DNA from: Bacillota bacterium
GTDB taxonomy: Bacteria; Bacillota; Clostridia; Christensenellales; CAG-138
Length of the DNA: 5,390 bases
Reading direction: 5' to 3'
NCBI GenBank assembly: GCA_023416895.1
Contig: JAEZGQ010000213.1
Coordinates: 1 to 5,390 of the forward strand
The position numbers were made by a program, and so were the translations under genes. Positions within the stretch are counted from its first letter, which is position 1. Every line of letters begins with the position of its first letter. Positions 1 to 5,350 of the stretch are shown here, one piece after another. The notes under the pieces were generated by a model, which saw only the letters and a program-made list of their open reading frames with translations, did not search any database and was not told the origin of the DNA.

Positions 1-134
1 GTCCAACAGAATTTTTAAACACTGAAGCTGCAAAAAATCAAGGAATTAAAAAGTGTCCTGCCACCGAGGCGATTAAACGTCTTGGAGAAGAACACAAAGG
101 AAAACCGTGTTTTCAAATAAAATTTAAACAATAG
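1..134 (+). CDS. 3' end of an unrecognised protein-coding gene (partial)
   Basis: A reading frame open from the window's left edge (first full codon at position 3) runs for 43 codons to a TAG at 132-134. It ends in a lysine-rich tail (…CFQIKFKQ). The visible part contains two cysteines (in KKCP and KPCF) and a likely amphipathic helix around TEAIKRLGEEH. I do not recognise the family from this fragment and assign no function. The stretch is A/T-rich (about 35% GC by hand count), with many AAA and ATT codons, unlike the GC-richer genes further right. No clear terminator follows the stop codon. The other two forward frames have stops within the first 25 bases, so if this is coding, this is the frame. 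The alternative is non-coding DNA that happens to be open for 43 codons. Confidence 0.5.
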   Translation, partial: PTEFLNTEAAKNQGIKKCPATEAIKRLGEEHKGKPCFQIKFKQ

Positions 135-149
135 TATGCATGATAGAAT
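123..149 (+). promoter_or_regulatory. Candidate extended -10 promoter upstream of the toroid-like gene
   Basis: TGaTAGAAT at 141-149 is an extended -10 element with five of six matches to TATAAT. TTTAAA at 123-128 could act as a weak -35, but the 15-bp spacing is short. If used, transcription would start near 156 and give a leader of about 175 nt before the gene at 331. This is pattern matching only, and A/T-rich DNA gives such matches often. Confidence 0.25.
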
Positions 150-330
150 AAATGTACCATATACTGCAAAATCTGTCAAAAAATGAAAGATTTAACAATG
201 TTCTTGCACTTGCACAGTATGGCCTCTATTTTTACCTTGTACGCTAATTCCACCGAGTACCTTCCCGCGCACTTTCTTCTTTTCAGCATTTGCATTACAA
301 TGAAAAAAAGCGCTCGGAGGAAATTTTCGC
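135..330 (+). other. A/T-rich intergenic region with weak alternative promoter signals
   Basis: This 196-bp gap (about 37% GC by hand count) separates the partial gene from the next start codon. Besides the extended -10 at 141-149 it holds two weaker candidates. One is TTGCAC (204-209, tandemly repeated at 210-215) with TATTTT (227-232) at 17-bp spacing. The other is TACAAT at 296-301, which would give a very short leader but has no good -35. I see no stable hairpin, riboswitch-like structure or convincing small gene. The forward frames opening at 183 and 290 only run on into the real gene out of frame. Confidence 0.4.
316..320 (+). promoter_or_regulatory. Ribosome binding site (GGAGG) fixing the start at 331
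   Basis: GGAGG lies 10 nt before the ATG at 331. It is the only strong Shine-Dalgarno in the + strand leader and supports the 331 start over the other forward frames that open upstream. Confidence 0.7.
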
Positions 331-1203
331 ATGGGCTATACCGATCACAAAACCGGCATACACGCGCAAAGGCTCCTTGCGTTGCAAAAGGAAAATGGCG
401 CATGGGGTCATTTCCACTCACTCAGCGGCGGCAGCGGCGCGCCCGTCACCACCGAACAGGCGCTCAGGCGGCTCGAGCGCCTTGGTTTTACGGAAAACGA
501 CCCACCCATCCGCGCTGCGCTCCATTACATGCACAACTGTCTTGCGGGCAGCGAATCCCTGCCCGACCGGCGCGAAAAAACCCACGACTGGGATATTTTT
601 ACGCGCACCATGCTCAGCGCATGGATTTGCCGTTTCACAAAAAGTGACGAACTCGCAAATGACATGGCGCAAAAATGGGGGCAAACTGTTTCCGCAGCCT
701 ATGAAAGCGGACGCTACGATCATAACGCCTACGTTGCGGCTTACACGAAAAACTTTGGAGTAAAACCCTTTGGCCCGAGGCTTCTCGATTTTATGGCGTT
801 TTACGAGCTTTCCCTCATCTCCTCTACGCTCGACAAACGCGTAGAGCAAGCGTTCTTTTTAGATGTTTTAAACCGTCCCACAGGCATTTACTATGTGTAC
901 GGCGCCGCGCTCACAAAGCCGCCCGCGGAATTTTGCACAAAGGAGGCCAGCCGCTACCTTGCGGCAATCGAGTTGGTGCTCGCCTACAAAAGCTCATTTT
1001 GCCGCGCCTTGCTCGCCCCCACCGCACAATGGCTCAAGTCTTATAAAGGAGACGACGGTATGTGGGATATGGGTGCGGGCGTAAAGGACGGTGTTTATTT
1101 TCCGCTGTCGGATTCTTGGAGAAAGGCAGAAGACAGAAAACGGGATTGTACGGAACGAATTGAGCGAGTTTTACGGGAGCTGGAGCAGTCACCTTTACAA
1201 TAA
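331..1203 (+). CDS. Prenyltransferase/squalene cyclase-like alpha-toroid protein, function unknown
   Basis: The gene encodes 290 residues with no signal peptide or membrane segment, so it is probably cytosolic. Near the N-terminus, residues 19-25 (QKENGAW) fit the QW motif (Q-x3-G-x-W) of squalene cyclases and protein prenyltransferases. They are followed by TTEQALRRLERLGF (40-53), a helix pair typical of the alpha/alpha-toroid fold. A second QW-like motif (K239-x3-G243-M-W245, GDDGMW) sits near the C-terminus. The DxDD acid motif of class II terpene cyclases is absent, and the protein is less than half the roughly 600 residues of squalene-hopene cyclase. An HDWDIF motif lies at 85-90. Cyclase activity should therefore not be assumed; a structural or binding role, or a different reaction, is equally possible. 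GGAGG 10 nt upstream supports the start. The gene appears monocistronic and converges on the sugar-transport operon, sharing a terminator hairpin. Family assignment comes from motifs alone. Confidence 0.8.
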   Translation: MGYTDHKTGIHAQRLLALQKENGAWGHFHSLSGGSGAPVTTEQALRRLERLGFTENDPPIRAALHYMHNCLAGSESLPDRREKTHDWDIFTRTMLSAWICRFTKSDELANDMAQKWGQTVSAAYESGRYDHNAYVAAYTKNFGVKPFGPRLLDFMAFYELSLISSTLDKRVEQAFFLDVLNRPTGIYYVYGAALTKPPAEFCTKEASRYLAAIELVLAYKSSFCRALLAPTAQWLKSYKGDDGMWDMGAGVKDGVYFPLSDSWRKAEDRKRDCTERIERVLRELEQSPLQ

Positions 1204-1210
1204 CACAAAA

Positions 1211-1238
1211 CGCCCGCAGGTTTACCTTCCTGCGGGCG
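1211..1238. terminator. Bidirectional Rho-independent terminator between convergent genes
   Basis: A perfect 10-bp GC-rich stem (CGCCCGCAGG at 1211-1220 paired with CCTGCGGGCG at 1229-1238) closes an 8-nt loop. It starts 8 bp after the + strand stop at 1203. On the minus strand, where it follows the response regulator stop by about 18 nt, the stem runs straight into TTTTGTGTTATT, a good U-rich tail. On the + strand the tail is the weaker TCATTTT. A small A/T hairpin (ATTTTC-GTA-GAAAAT, 1241-1255) lies next to it. The position and tails suit termination of both convergent transcripts. Confidence 0.85.
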
Positions 1239-1256
1239 TCATTTTCGTAGAAAATT

Positions 1257-2006
1257 CTATTTTTCCTTACACATGGTATTGCGGTACTCGTTGGCGCTCA
1301 TGCCCTCGAGCTTTTTGAACACGCGGGAAAAGTGCGCCGTATCCGTATACCCAACCATGTCGCAGATGTCGCTGATTTTAAGCGTCGGGTCGAACAAAAG
1401 CCCTTTTGCGGCCTTGATGCGGATGCCGTTTAGAATGTCGTAAAAGTTCTGCCCCGCGTGCTTGTTGAGAAGCTTTGAAAGGTGCCACTGGGATACGTAG
1501 CAGCGCTCCGCCACCTCCGCAAGGCTCAGCTTTTCGCTGAAATGCTCCTCCATGTAACCGAGCGCGCATCGCACCACGAAGCTATTGGCGCTTTGCGAGG
1601 CGCTCTCCTCGGGCTTTTCTTCTTCCTTTACGCCAAGCTTGGTTACGATGCTTTCAAGCGCCTCCTCGATCTCGTCCATTTTGGAGGGCTTTAAAAGAAA
1701 CCTGCTTACACCGAGGCGTATCGCCTGCTGCGCATACGAAAAATCGCTATAACCGGTAAGCACCACCACGCTCATTTCGGGGAACTCGCTCCTTAACCCC
1801 GCAAGCATGGCAAGCCCGTCGCCGTTTGGCATTTTGATGTCCGTAAAAAGCACATCCGGCTGATGCGCGCGGATGGCGCGTGCACCGCTCTCGCCGTCGT
1901 TGGCGACAGCAACGACCTCGCAACCGTAACGCGACCAAGGGACGACCTTTTTGAGGCCCTCCACAATGATCTCCTCATCGTCTACCAGCACAACCTTAAG
2001 CGGCAT
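1257..2006 (-). CDS. YesN-like response regulator (REC domain plus AraC-type HTH)
   Basis: The 249-residue protein is a cytoplasmic two-component DNA-binding regulator. An N-terminal receiver domain (about residues 3-120) has the acidic pair D9-D10, phosphoacceptor D56 in FTDIKMPNGDG, T84 and invariant K106-P107. A Glu/Ser-rich linker (about 127-141) leads to a C-terminal AraC-family domain (about 143-245). The first HTH is near SLAEVAERCYVSQWHLSKLL (161-180). The second ends in the family signature ISDICDMVGYTDTAHFSRVFKK (211-232). All key receiver residues are present, so it should be phosphorylatable. It is the last gene of the sugar ABC transporter operon, 71 bp after the second permease, and GGGGG lies 5 nt before the ATG. 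Regulators of this type usually pair with a YesM-like sensor kinase and often control carbohydrate transporter genes. No kinase is visible here. Control of the linked operon is an inference from position. Confidence 0.93.
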   Translation of the reverse strand: MPLKVVLVDDEEIIVEGLKKVVPWSRYGCEVVAVANDGESGARAIRAHQPDVLFTDIKMPNGDGLAMLAGLRSEFPEMSVVVLTGYSDFSYAQQAIRLGVSRFLLKPSKMDEIEEALESIVTKLGVKEEEKPEESASQSANSFVVRCALGYMEEHFSEKLSLAEVAERCYVSQWHLSKLLNKHAGQNFYDILNGIRIKAAKGLLFDPTLKISDICDMVGYTDTAHFSRVFKKLEGMSANEYRNTMCKEK

Positions 2007-2020
2007 TCTTTCCCCCGTTT

Positions 2021-2074
2021 ATTGTTCCGCCAACGATGTTTGCATGTCGCGCAAGGTTTCATTGGCGGAGCAAT
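2021..2074 (-). repeat. Intercistronic inverted repeat / stem-loop between permease and regulator
   Basis: In the 71-bp gap between the second permease and the regulator, a 15-nt arm at 2060-2074 is complementary to 2021-2035. The only exceptions are one C·A mismatch and one U·G wobble in the minus-strand RNA. The core TCCGCCAA/TTGGCGGA is perfect. The 24-nt loop may carry a small inner hairpin (TTGC/GCAA). No U-tract follows, so it does not look like an intrinsic terminator. It ends only a few nucleotides before the regulator's ribosome binding site (GGGGG at 2012-2016). This position suits an mRNA processing or stability element, or modulation of regulator translation. An operator is the other possibility, since the dyad is also symmetric in the DNA. 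Confidence 0.65.
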
Positions 2075-2077
2075 GGC

Positions 2078-2959
2078 TCATCCTTTTACCGCGCCCATGG
2101 TAAGGCCCTTGATGATGTTTTTCTGTAAGAACACATATACCACAAGAACGGGGACCACCACAAGTACCACACCCGCGGCCATAAGCCCATAGTTCACGCC
2201 CGCCTGAGAGCTTATCTCATTGAGCAAAAGCGTAATGGTTCTTTCCTTGGGGAGGCGCAGAAAGAACATTTGCGTAAAAAGATCGTTGTATGACCACAAA
2301 AAGGTGAAAATCGCCACCGTGGCAAACGAGGGCTTTGCGACCGGCATGATAATTTTAAAATAAATCTGGAACACGCTGCAGCCGTCTAGATAGGCAGCCT
2401 CCTCAAGCTCCACGGGAAGCGAACGGATAAAGCCCATCAAAACAATAATCGCAAACGATAGATTGCCCGCGATTTGCGGCAGCATGACCGCAATGAGCGA
2501 TAGCGTTGTGTTGCCGGTGCCGGCAAGCCCCCACGCCGCTTCCATGCGGTAAACGGGGATGATGGTTGCAAACACTGGGAACATCATGCTTGCGATGATG
2601 AGCGAATACAGTACCTTCTTCCCTTTAAAATTATACCGCACAAGCCCGTAGGCCGCAAAGCCCGCAAGAACGATTACAACCAGCGTGACCACTGTGGAAA
2701 TGACAAAGCTGTTTTTGTAAGCCGTTCCCACCAAAAAGCGGTCGAAGGCAAGCCGAAAATTATCGAGCGTAAAATCCGCACTGCCCGGCCAGGGGATGGA
2801 GAAGGAATCCGAGCGGATCTTCCCTTTCAAACGAAAGGAGTTGATGATTACCCAGAGAAACGGGTAAATGGTGGTGAGCGCCCATACGCTAAGTGCACCG
2901 TAGGTGAAAACTTTCGAGGCGCTTACGCGCTTTTTCTTGTTTTTTCTGCCGCCTTTCAT
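2078..2959 (-). CDS. CUT1-family sugar ABC transporter permease, MalG-type
   Basis: This is an inner-membrane permease subunit that would pair with the upstream MalF-type subunit to form the sugar channel. It has 293 residues with a basic, cytoplasmic N-terminus (RKNKKKR). About six membrane segments are visible, at roughly 17-39, 85-106, 117-137, 152-177, 211-224 and 259-278. The EAA loop that contacts the ATPase spans about 187-206 (EAAYLDG…IIMP). The C-terminus FLQKNIIKGLTMGAVKG is a hallmark of the MalG branch. Start choice: the frame stays open up to a TTG at 2977 overlapping the upstream stop, but ATG at 2959 has AGGGGG at 2967-2972, 7 nt ahead. I therefore place the start at 2959, 14 bp after the upstream gene's stop. 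Such tight spacing points to translational coupling. The family is clear; the substrate cannot be read from the sequence. Confidence 0.95.
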   Translation of the reverse strand: MKGGRKNKKKRVSASKVFTYGALSVWALTTIYPFLWVIINSFRLKGKIRSDSFSIPWPGSADFTLDNFRLAFDRFLVGTAYKNSFVISTVVTLVVIVLAGFAAYGLVRYNFKGKKVLYSLIIASMMFPVFATIIPVYRMEAAWGLAGTGNTTLSLIAVMLPQIAGNLSFAIIVLMGFIRSLPVELEEAAYLDGCSVFQIYFKIIMPVAKPSFATVAIFTFLWSYNDLFTQMFFLRLPKERTITLLLNEISSQAGVNYGLMAAGVVLVVVPVLVVYVFLQKNIIKGLTMGAVKG

Positions 2960-2973
2960 ACCCTTTCCCCCTC

Positions 2974-3867
2974 TCAATAATCCTTTTCCTTAAAGATGGT
3001 GTTTGAGATGCGGGAAATCACAACGCCCAGCACCACGATGATTACGGCGATGGTAGAACCGTAGTCCACATCGCTTCTGATAAAGGTTTGGTTGTACATG
3101 TATGTGCCTGTAAGCCACGACTGATCCATGGGGATGCCCGAGCCGAACATTACCCACGGCAGGTCAAACACCTTCAAGGCGCCCGTAATGGCAAGCACAA
3201 GGCAGGTGCACAGCACGTTTCTCAAAAGGGGCAGCGTGATGAAGCGCGTACGTTTGAGCCCCGCTGCGCCGTCAATCTCGGCCGCCTCGTAAATTTCAGA
3301 GGAAATGTTGTTGAGCCCCGTAACGATGATGACGAAATAAAAACCGACGTACTGCCACATAACGGGGATGAGCATCGTGATAAAGTAATGATCCTCGTCC
3401 TTCCAGTCGATGAACTGCGTCACCTCAAAAAACTTCTGGGCGATCTGGTTGATCATGCCGCCGTTGTAAAGGAAGATGAGGTTGAAAAGAAGGCCCAGCG
3501 CCGTGGCGCTGATGACGATGGGGAAAAAGTAAACCGTGCGGAAAAACTGCGAGCCGCGCCCGATTCTGTCGACCAAAAGCGCAAGTACAAGCGCGATGCC
3601 TACCTGAAACACGATCGTGCAAAGCATCATCAAAAGCGTGTTCTTGAGTGCTGTAACGATGTTGGGGTCTTGGAAAAGCTTTACGTAGTTTTCATACCAC
3701 GGGGTGTTCAACCCTTCCGCCGCCGTGCCGAGGCCGCTGATTTTTGAAAAGCTGTTCACGATGTTGACGACGAACGGATAATACAAAAACAGCGTCATAA
3801 ACGCGAAAGCGGGTATGAGGAAAAATAAGAGCGGCGTCTTTTTTTTATAGATCGTGGAAGTCGTCAT
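2974..3867 (-). CDS. CUT1-family sugar ABC transporter permease, MalF/UgpA-type
   Basis: This is the first permease subunit of the carbohydrate importer, an inner-membrane partner of the MalG-type protein encoded next. The 297-residue sequence has six likely membrane segments at about 12-34, 76-99, 111-134, 161-184, 217-230 and 270-286. The EAA loop lies at about 194-213 (EAAEIDGAAG…TLP). It lacks the long extra N-terminal region of E. coli MalF and so resembles the shorter UgpA/LacF group. Start choice: ATGs at 3873 and 3867 are in frame. The only Shine-Dalgarno-like sequence (GGTGG, 3875-3879) is 1 nt from the first but 7 nt from the second, so 3867 is preferred; the longer form would add two residues. 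It follows the binding-protein gene by 132 bp containing two hairpins. Family assignment is secure, but the sugar transported is unknown. Confidence 0.95.
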   Translation of the reverse strand: MTTSTIYKKKTPLLFFLIPAFAFMTLFLYYPFVVNIVNSFSKISGLGTAAEGLNTPWYENYVKLFQDPNIVTALKNTLLMMLCTIVFQVGIALVLALLVDRIGRGSQFFRTVYFFPIVISATALGLLFNLIFLYNGGMINQIAQKFFEVTQFIDWKDEDHYFITMLIPVMWQYVGFYFVIIVTGLNNISSEIYEAAEIDGAAGLKRTRFITLPLLRNVLCTCLVLAITGALKVFDLPWVMFGSGIPMDQSWLTGTYMYNQTFIRSDVDYGSTIAVIIVVLGVVISRISNTIFKEKDY

Positions 3868-3873
3868 AGCCAT

Positions 3874-3880
3874 ACCACCA
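3874..3880 (-). promoter_or_regulatory. Weak ribosome binding site of the first permease gene
   Basis: TGGTGGT on the minus strand is only a partial match to the AGGAGG consensus, weaker than the sites of the neighbouring genes. It is well spaced only for the ATG at 3867. A weak site here would lower permease output relative to the binding protein. Confidence 0.5.
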
Positions 3881-3897
3881 GTTCGTCATGAAGTCGT

Positions 3898-3910
3898 CCG
3901 CGGCTCGCGG
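3898..3910 (-). repeat. Small GC hairpin ahead of the first permease
   Basis: CCGCG-AGC-CGCGG forms a 5-bp all-GC stem with a 3-nt loop in the minus-strand RNA, about 17 nt upstream of the permease ribosome binding site. It is the second of two hairpins in this gap. It is short, so its importance is uncertain. Confidence 0.4.
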
Positions 3911-3941
3911 CAGGGTTTTTAAAACGGCTGTTGTTTTGACG

Positions 3942-3972
3942 AAGGGCCGTCCGGGCTGACCGGACGGCCCTT
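3942..3972 (-). repeat. Perfect 13-bp intercistronic hairpin after the binding-protein gene
   Basis: AAGGGCCGTCCGG and CCGGACGGCCCTT pair without a mismatch around a 5-nt loop, about 27 nt after the binding-protein stop codon. In the minus-strand RNA it is followed by CGTCAAAAC and on the other strand by GCGCCGTAA, so neither side has the U-tract of an efficient intrinsic terminator. Stem-loops between a binding-protein gene and its permease genes are known in other ABC operons (the malE-malF gap is the classic case). There they protect the upstream mRNA and let the binding protein be made in excess. Partial termination is the alternative. Confidence 0.75.
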
Positions 3973-3999
3973 GCGCCGTAATAAGGAGGTTCTTTGAAA

Positions 4000-5337
4000 T
4001 TACTTCGTAAGCATGGATGCGAGGGCATCCTGCGCGGTCATGCCGCCAGTGACGATGTCTTTGATATGGCCAAACAAATCGCCACGGGCTTCAGGGGTGA
4101 GACCATCCTGTACGGCGCTCACAAAGCCGGTTACGCCAGTGTTCATTTGGATGGCGGCCAAAGTCAGGGAGTCGGCATCGGTAGGAGCAGTGGCGCCGTT
4201 CTTCAGAGCGGTCACGGCGGTGGCACCAAAGGTGGATACGATGTCGTCGGCGGTCATCATTTCAACGAACTTCACAGCAGCTTCGCGCTTCGCGGGATCA
4301 TCCCACGCCTTGCGGGTGATGTAGTAGCCCATAGACATGCCGCTGATCACTTCGGTGGCAACGCGCTCGCCCTTGCCGGGTACGTAGGTAACGGTGTAAT
4401 CATCAAGATGGTCGGCGGCGTTCTCTTTGAAGAAGCCAACCTTCCAGCTGCCGTCGATGAGGAACGCGGCGGTGCCGTCGATCATCAGCTGACAGGTTTC
4501 CGCATCGGTGGCGGTGAGGGTATTGGCGGGCAGGTAGCCTTTGGTGTAAAGCTCGGTGATGTCGGCAAGGCCGGCAGCCCACTTCTGCGCCACGGCGTCA
4601 TCGGCAGCGGCGGGGATCTCAAGATGGTTCGCGATGCTACCGTTGTTCAAAACGGAATACTCAAACCAGTAATGCGGCACTTCCTGCAGTGAAACGGCAA
4701 CGGGCGTAAAGCCTGCGGCCTTGATCTTTTCGCAGTCGGCCAGGAACTGATCCCAGGTGTAGTCCGCACCGGGCACGGCAACACCGGCGGCCTCAAGTAC
4801 AGCCTTGTTCACGAACAGGCCTTCCCAGTAGCCGTTCACGGGCACGCAGTATTGCTTGCCATCGGCCGGGGAAGCGGGAAGCATGGACTCCTTCATGTTG
4901 GAGGCATAATCAGGATATTCCGCACGGATCTCCTCAAGGGAGACGAGCTTGTTGCCTTCGATGAGGGCGTTGGCGTCCACACCGCTGAAGTAGAACAGAA
5001 CATCGGGTTCGGTGCCGGTTTCAAAGTCGGTCATGACTTTGGCCCTCCACTCCTCGTTGGAGGTGGCGGAAGCATCGAGCACGGTGTTGCCGGTGGCGGC
5101 TTCATAAGCGGCGATACCGGCTTCGTAGTTGACGCGGTTGCCGTCGTCTCCGCCGTAAGAGGTTACGACATTGAGCTCAACGGGGGCAGCAGGGGCTTCC
5201 GAAACGGGCGCTTCGGCAGCAGGCGTTTCTGTGGCGGGAGCAACGGTGGGCTCGCCTTCGGCAGCGGGCGCCGCACATGCCACAAACGCGCTCAGGCACA
5301 TCATGGCAACCAGAAGCAGGGTGATGATCTTCTTCAT
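4000..5337 (-). CDS. Carbohydrate ABC transporter substrate-binding lipoprotein (SBP family 1, CUT1)
   Basis: This is the extracellular, membrane-anchored receptor of the importer. From the chosen start the 445-residue protein opens with MKKIITLLLVAMMCLSAFVAC, a lipoprotein signal peptide with the modified cysteine at residue 21; the lipobox FVAC has Phe where Leu is more common. A low-complexity Ala/Pro/Glu/Thr linker (about 22-52) tethers the mature domain (about 53-445). That domain looks like family 1 solute-binding proteins (MalE/UgpB group): an N-terminal ELNVVTSYGG strand, a PDVLFYFSG segment, YCVPVNGYWEGLFVNK, and late PGKGE and SGMSMGYYI motifs followed by AAVKFVEMM. Length is normal for the family. 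Start choice: ATGs at 5343 and 5337 are both in frame. GGAGG at 5346-5350 is 2 nt from the first and 8 nt from the second, so 5337 is preferred. It is the first operon gene visible. The ligand is unknown, though a sugar or oligosaccharide is likely from the family. Confidence 0.95.
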   Translation of the reverse strand: MKKIITLLLVAMMCLSAFVACAAPAAEGEPTVAPATETPAAEAPVSEAPAAPVELNVVTSYGGDDGNRVNYEAGIAAYEAATGNTVLDASATSNEEWRAKVMTDFETGTEPDVLFYFSGVDANALIEGNKLVSLEEIRAEYPDYASNMKESMLPASPADGKQYCVPVNGYWEGLFVNKAVLEAAGVAVPGADYTWDQFLADCEKIKAAGFTPVAVSLQEVPHYWFEYSVLNNGSIANHLEIPAAADDAVAQKWAAGLADITELYTKGYLPANTLTATDAETCQLMIDGTAAFLIDGSWKVGFFKENAADHLDDYTVTYVPGKGERVATEVISGMSMGYYITRKAWDDPAKREAAVKFVEMMTADDIVSTFGATAVTALKNGATAPTDADSLTLAAIQMNTGVTGFVSAVQDGLTPEARGDLFGHIKDIVTGGMTAQDALASMLTK

Positions 5338-5345
5338 GAACATTT

Positions 5346-5350
5346 CCTCC
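5346..5350 (-). promoter_or_regulatory. Strong ribosome binding site of the binding-protein gene
   Basis: GGAGG on the minus strand sits 8 nt before the ATG at 5337 and only 2 nt before the in-frame ATG at 5343, so it decides for the shorter form. It is the strongest site in the operon, as expected for the most abundant transporter component. The 40 bp between it and the window edge show no convincing -10/-35 pair, so the operon promoter is probably further upstream. Confidence 0.7.

Noticed and set aside
133..165. AGTAT…ATACT as a possible terminator hairpin after the partial gene.
   Set aside because: Only 5 A/T-rich base pairs with a loop over 20 nt and no U-tract, so it would not be stable.
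701..715. ATGAAAGCGGACGCT fits the degenerate catabolite-responsive element pattern WTGNAANCGNWNNCW.
   Set aside because: It lies in the middle of the toroid-like coding sequence, is explained by its codons, and is far from any sugar gene promoter. The pattern is loose enough to occur by chance.
183..763. Two + strand frames (from 183 and 290) overlapping the start of the toroid-like gene.
   Set aside because: They overlap the real gene in other frames, give arginine/alanine-rich translations without motifs, and lack the GGAGG that serves the 331 start.
418..849. A 143-codon minus-strand open frame inside the toroid-like gene.
   Set aside because: It is antisense to a gene with recognisable QW motifs and has no domain of its own, so it is best explained as a shadow of GC-rich codons.
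3088..3747. A 219-codon + strand open frame opposite the first permease.
   Set aside because: It is antisense to a clear six-helix permease with an EAA loop. Its translation is charged and repetitive with no recognisable domain, and there is no good ribosome binding site at its start.
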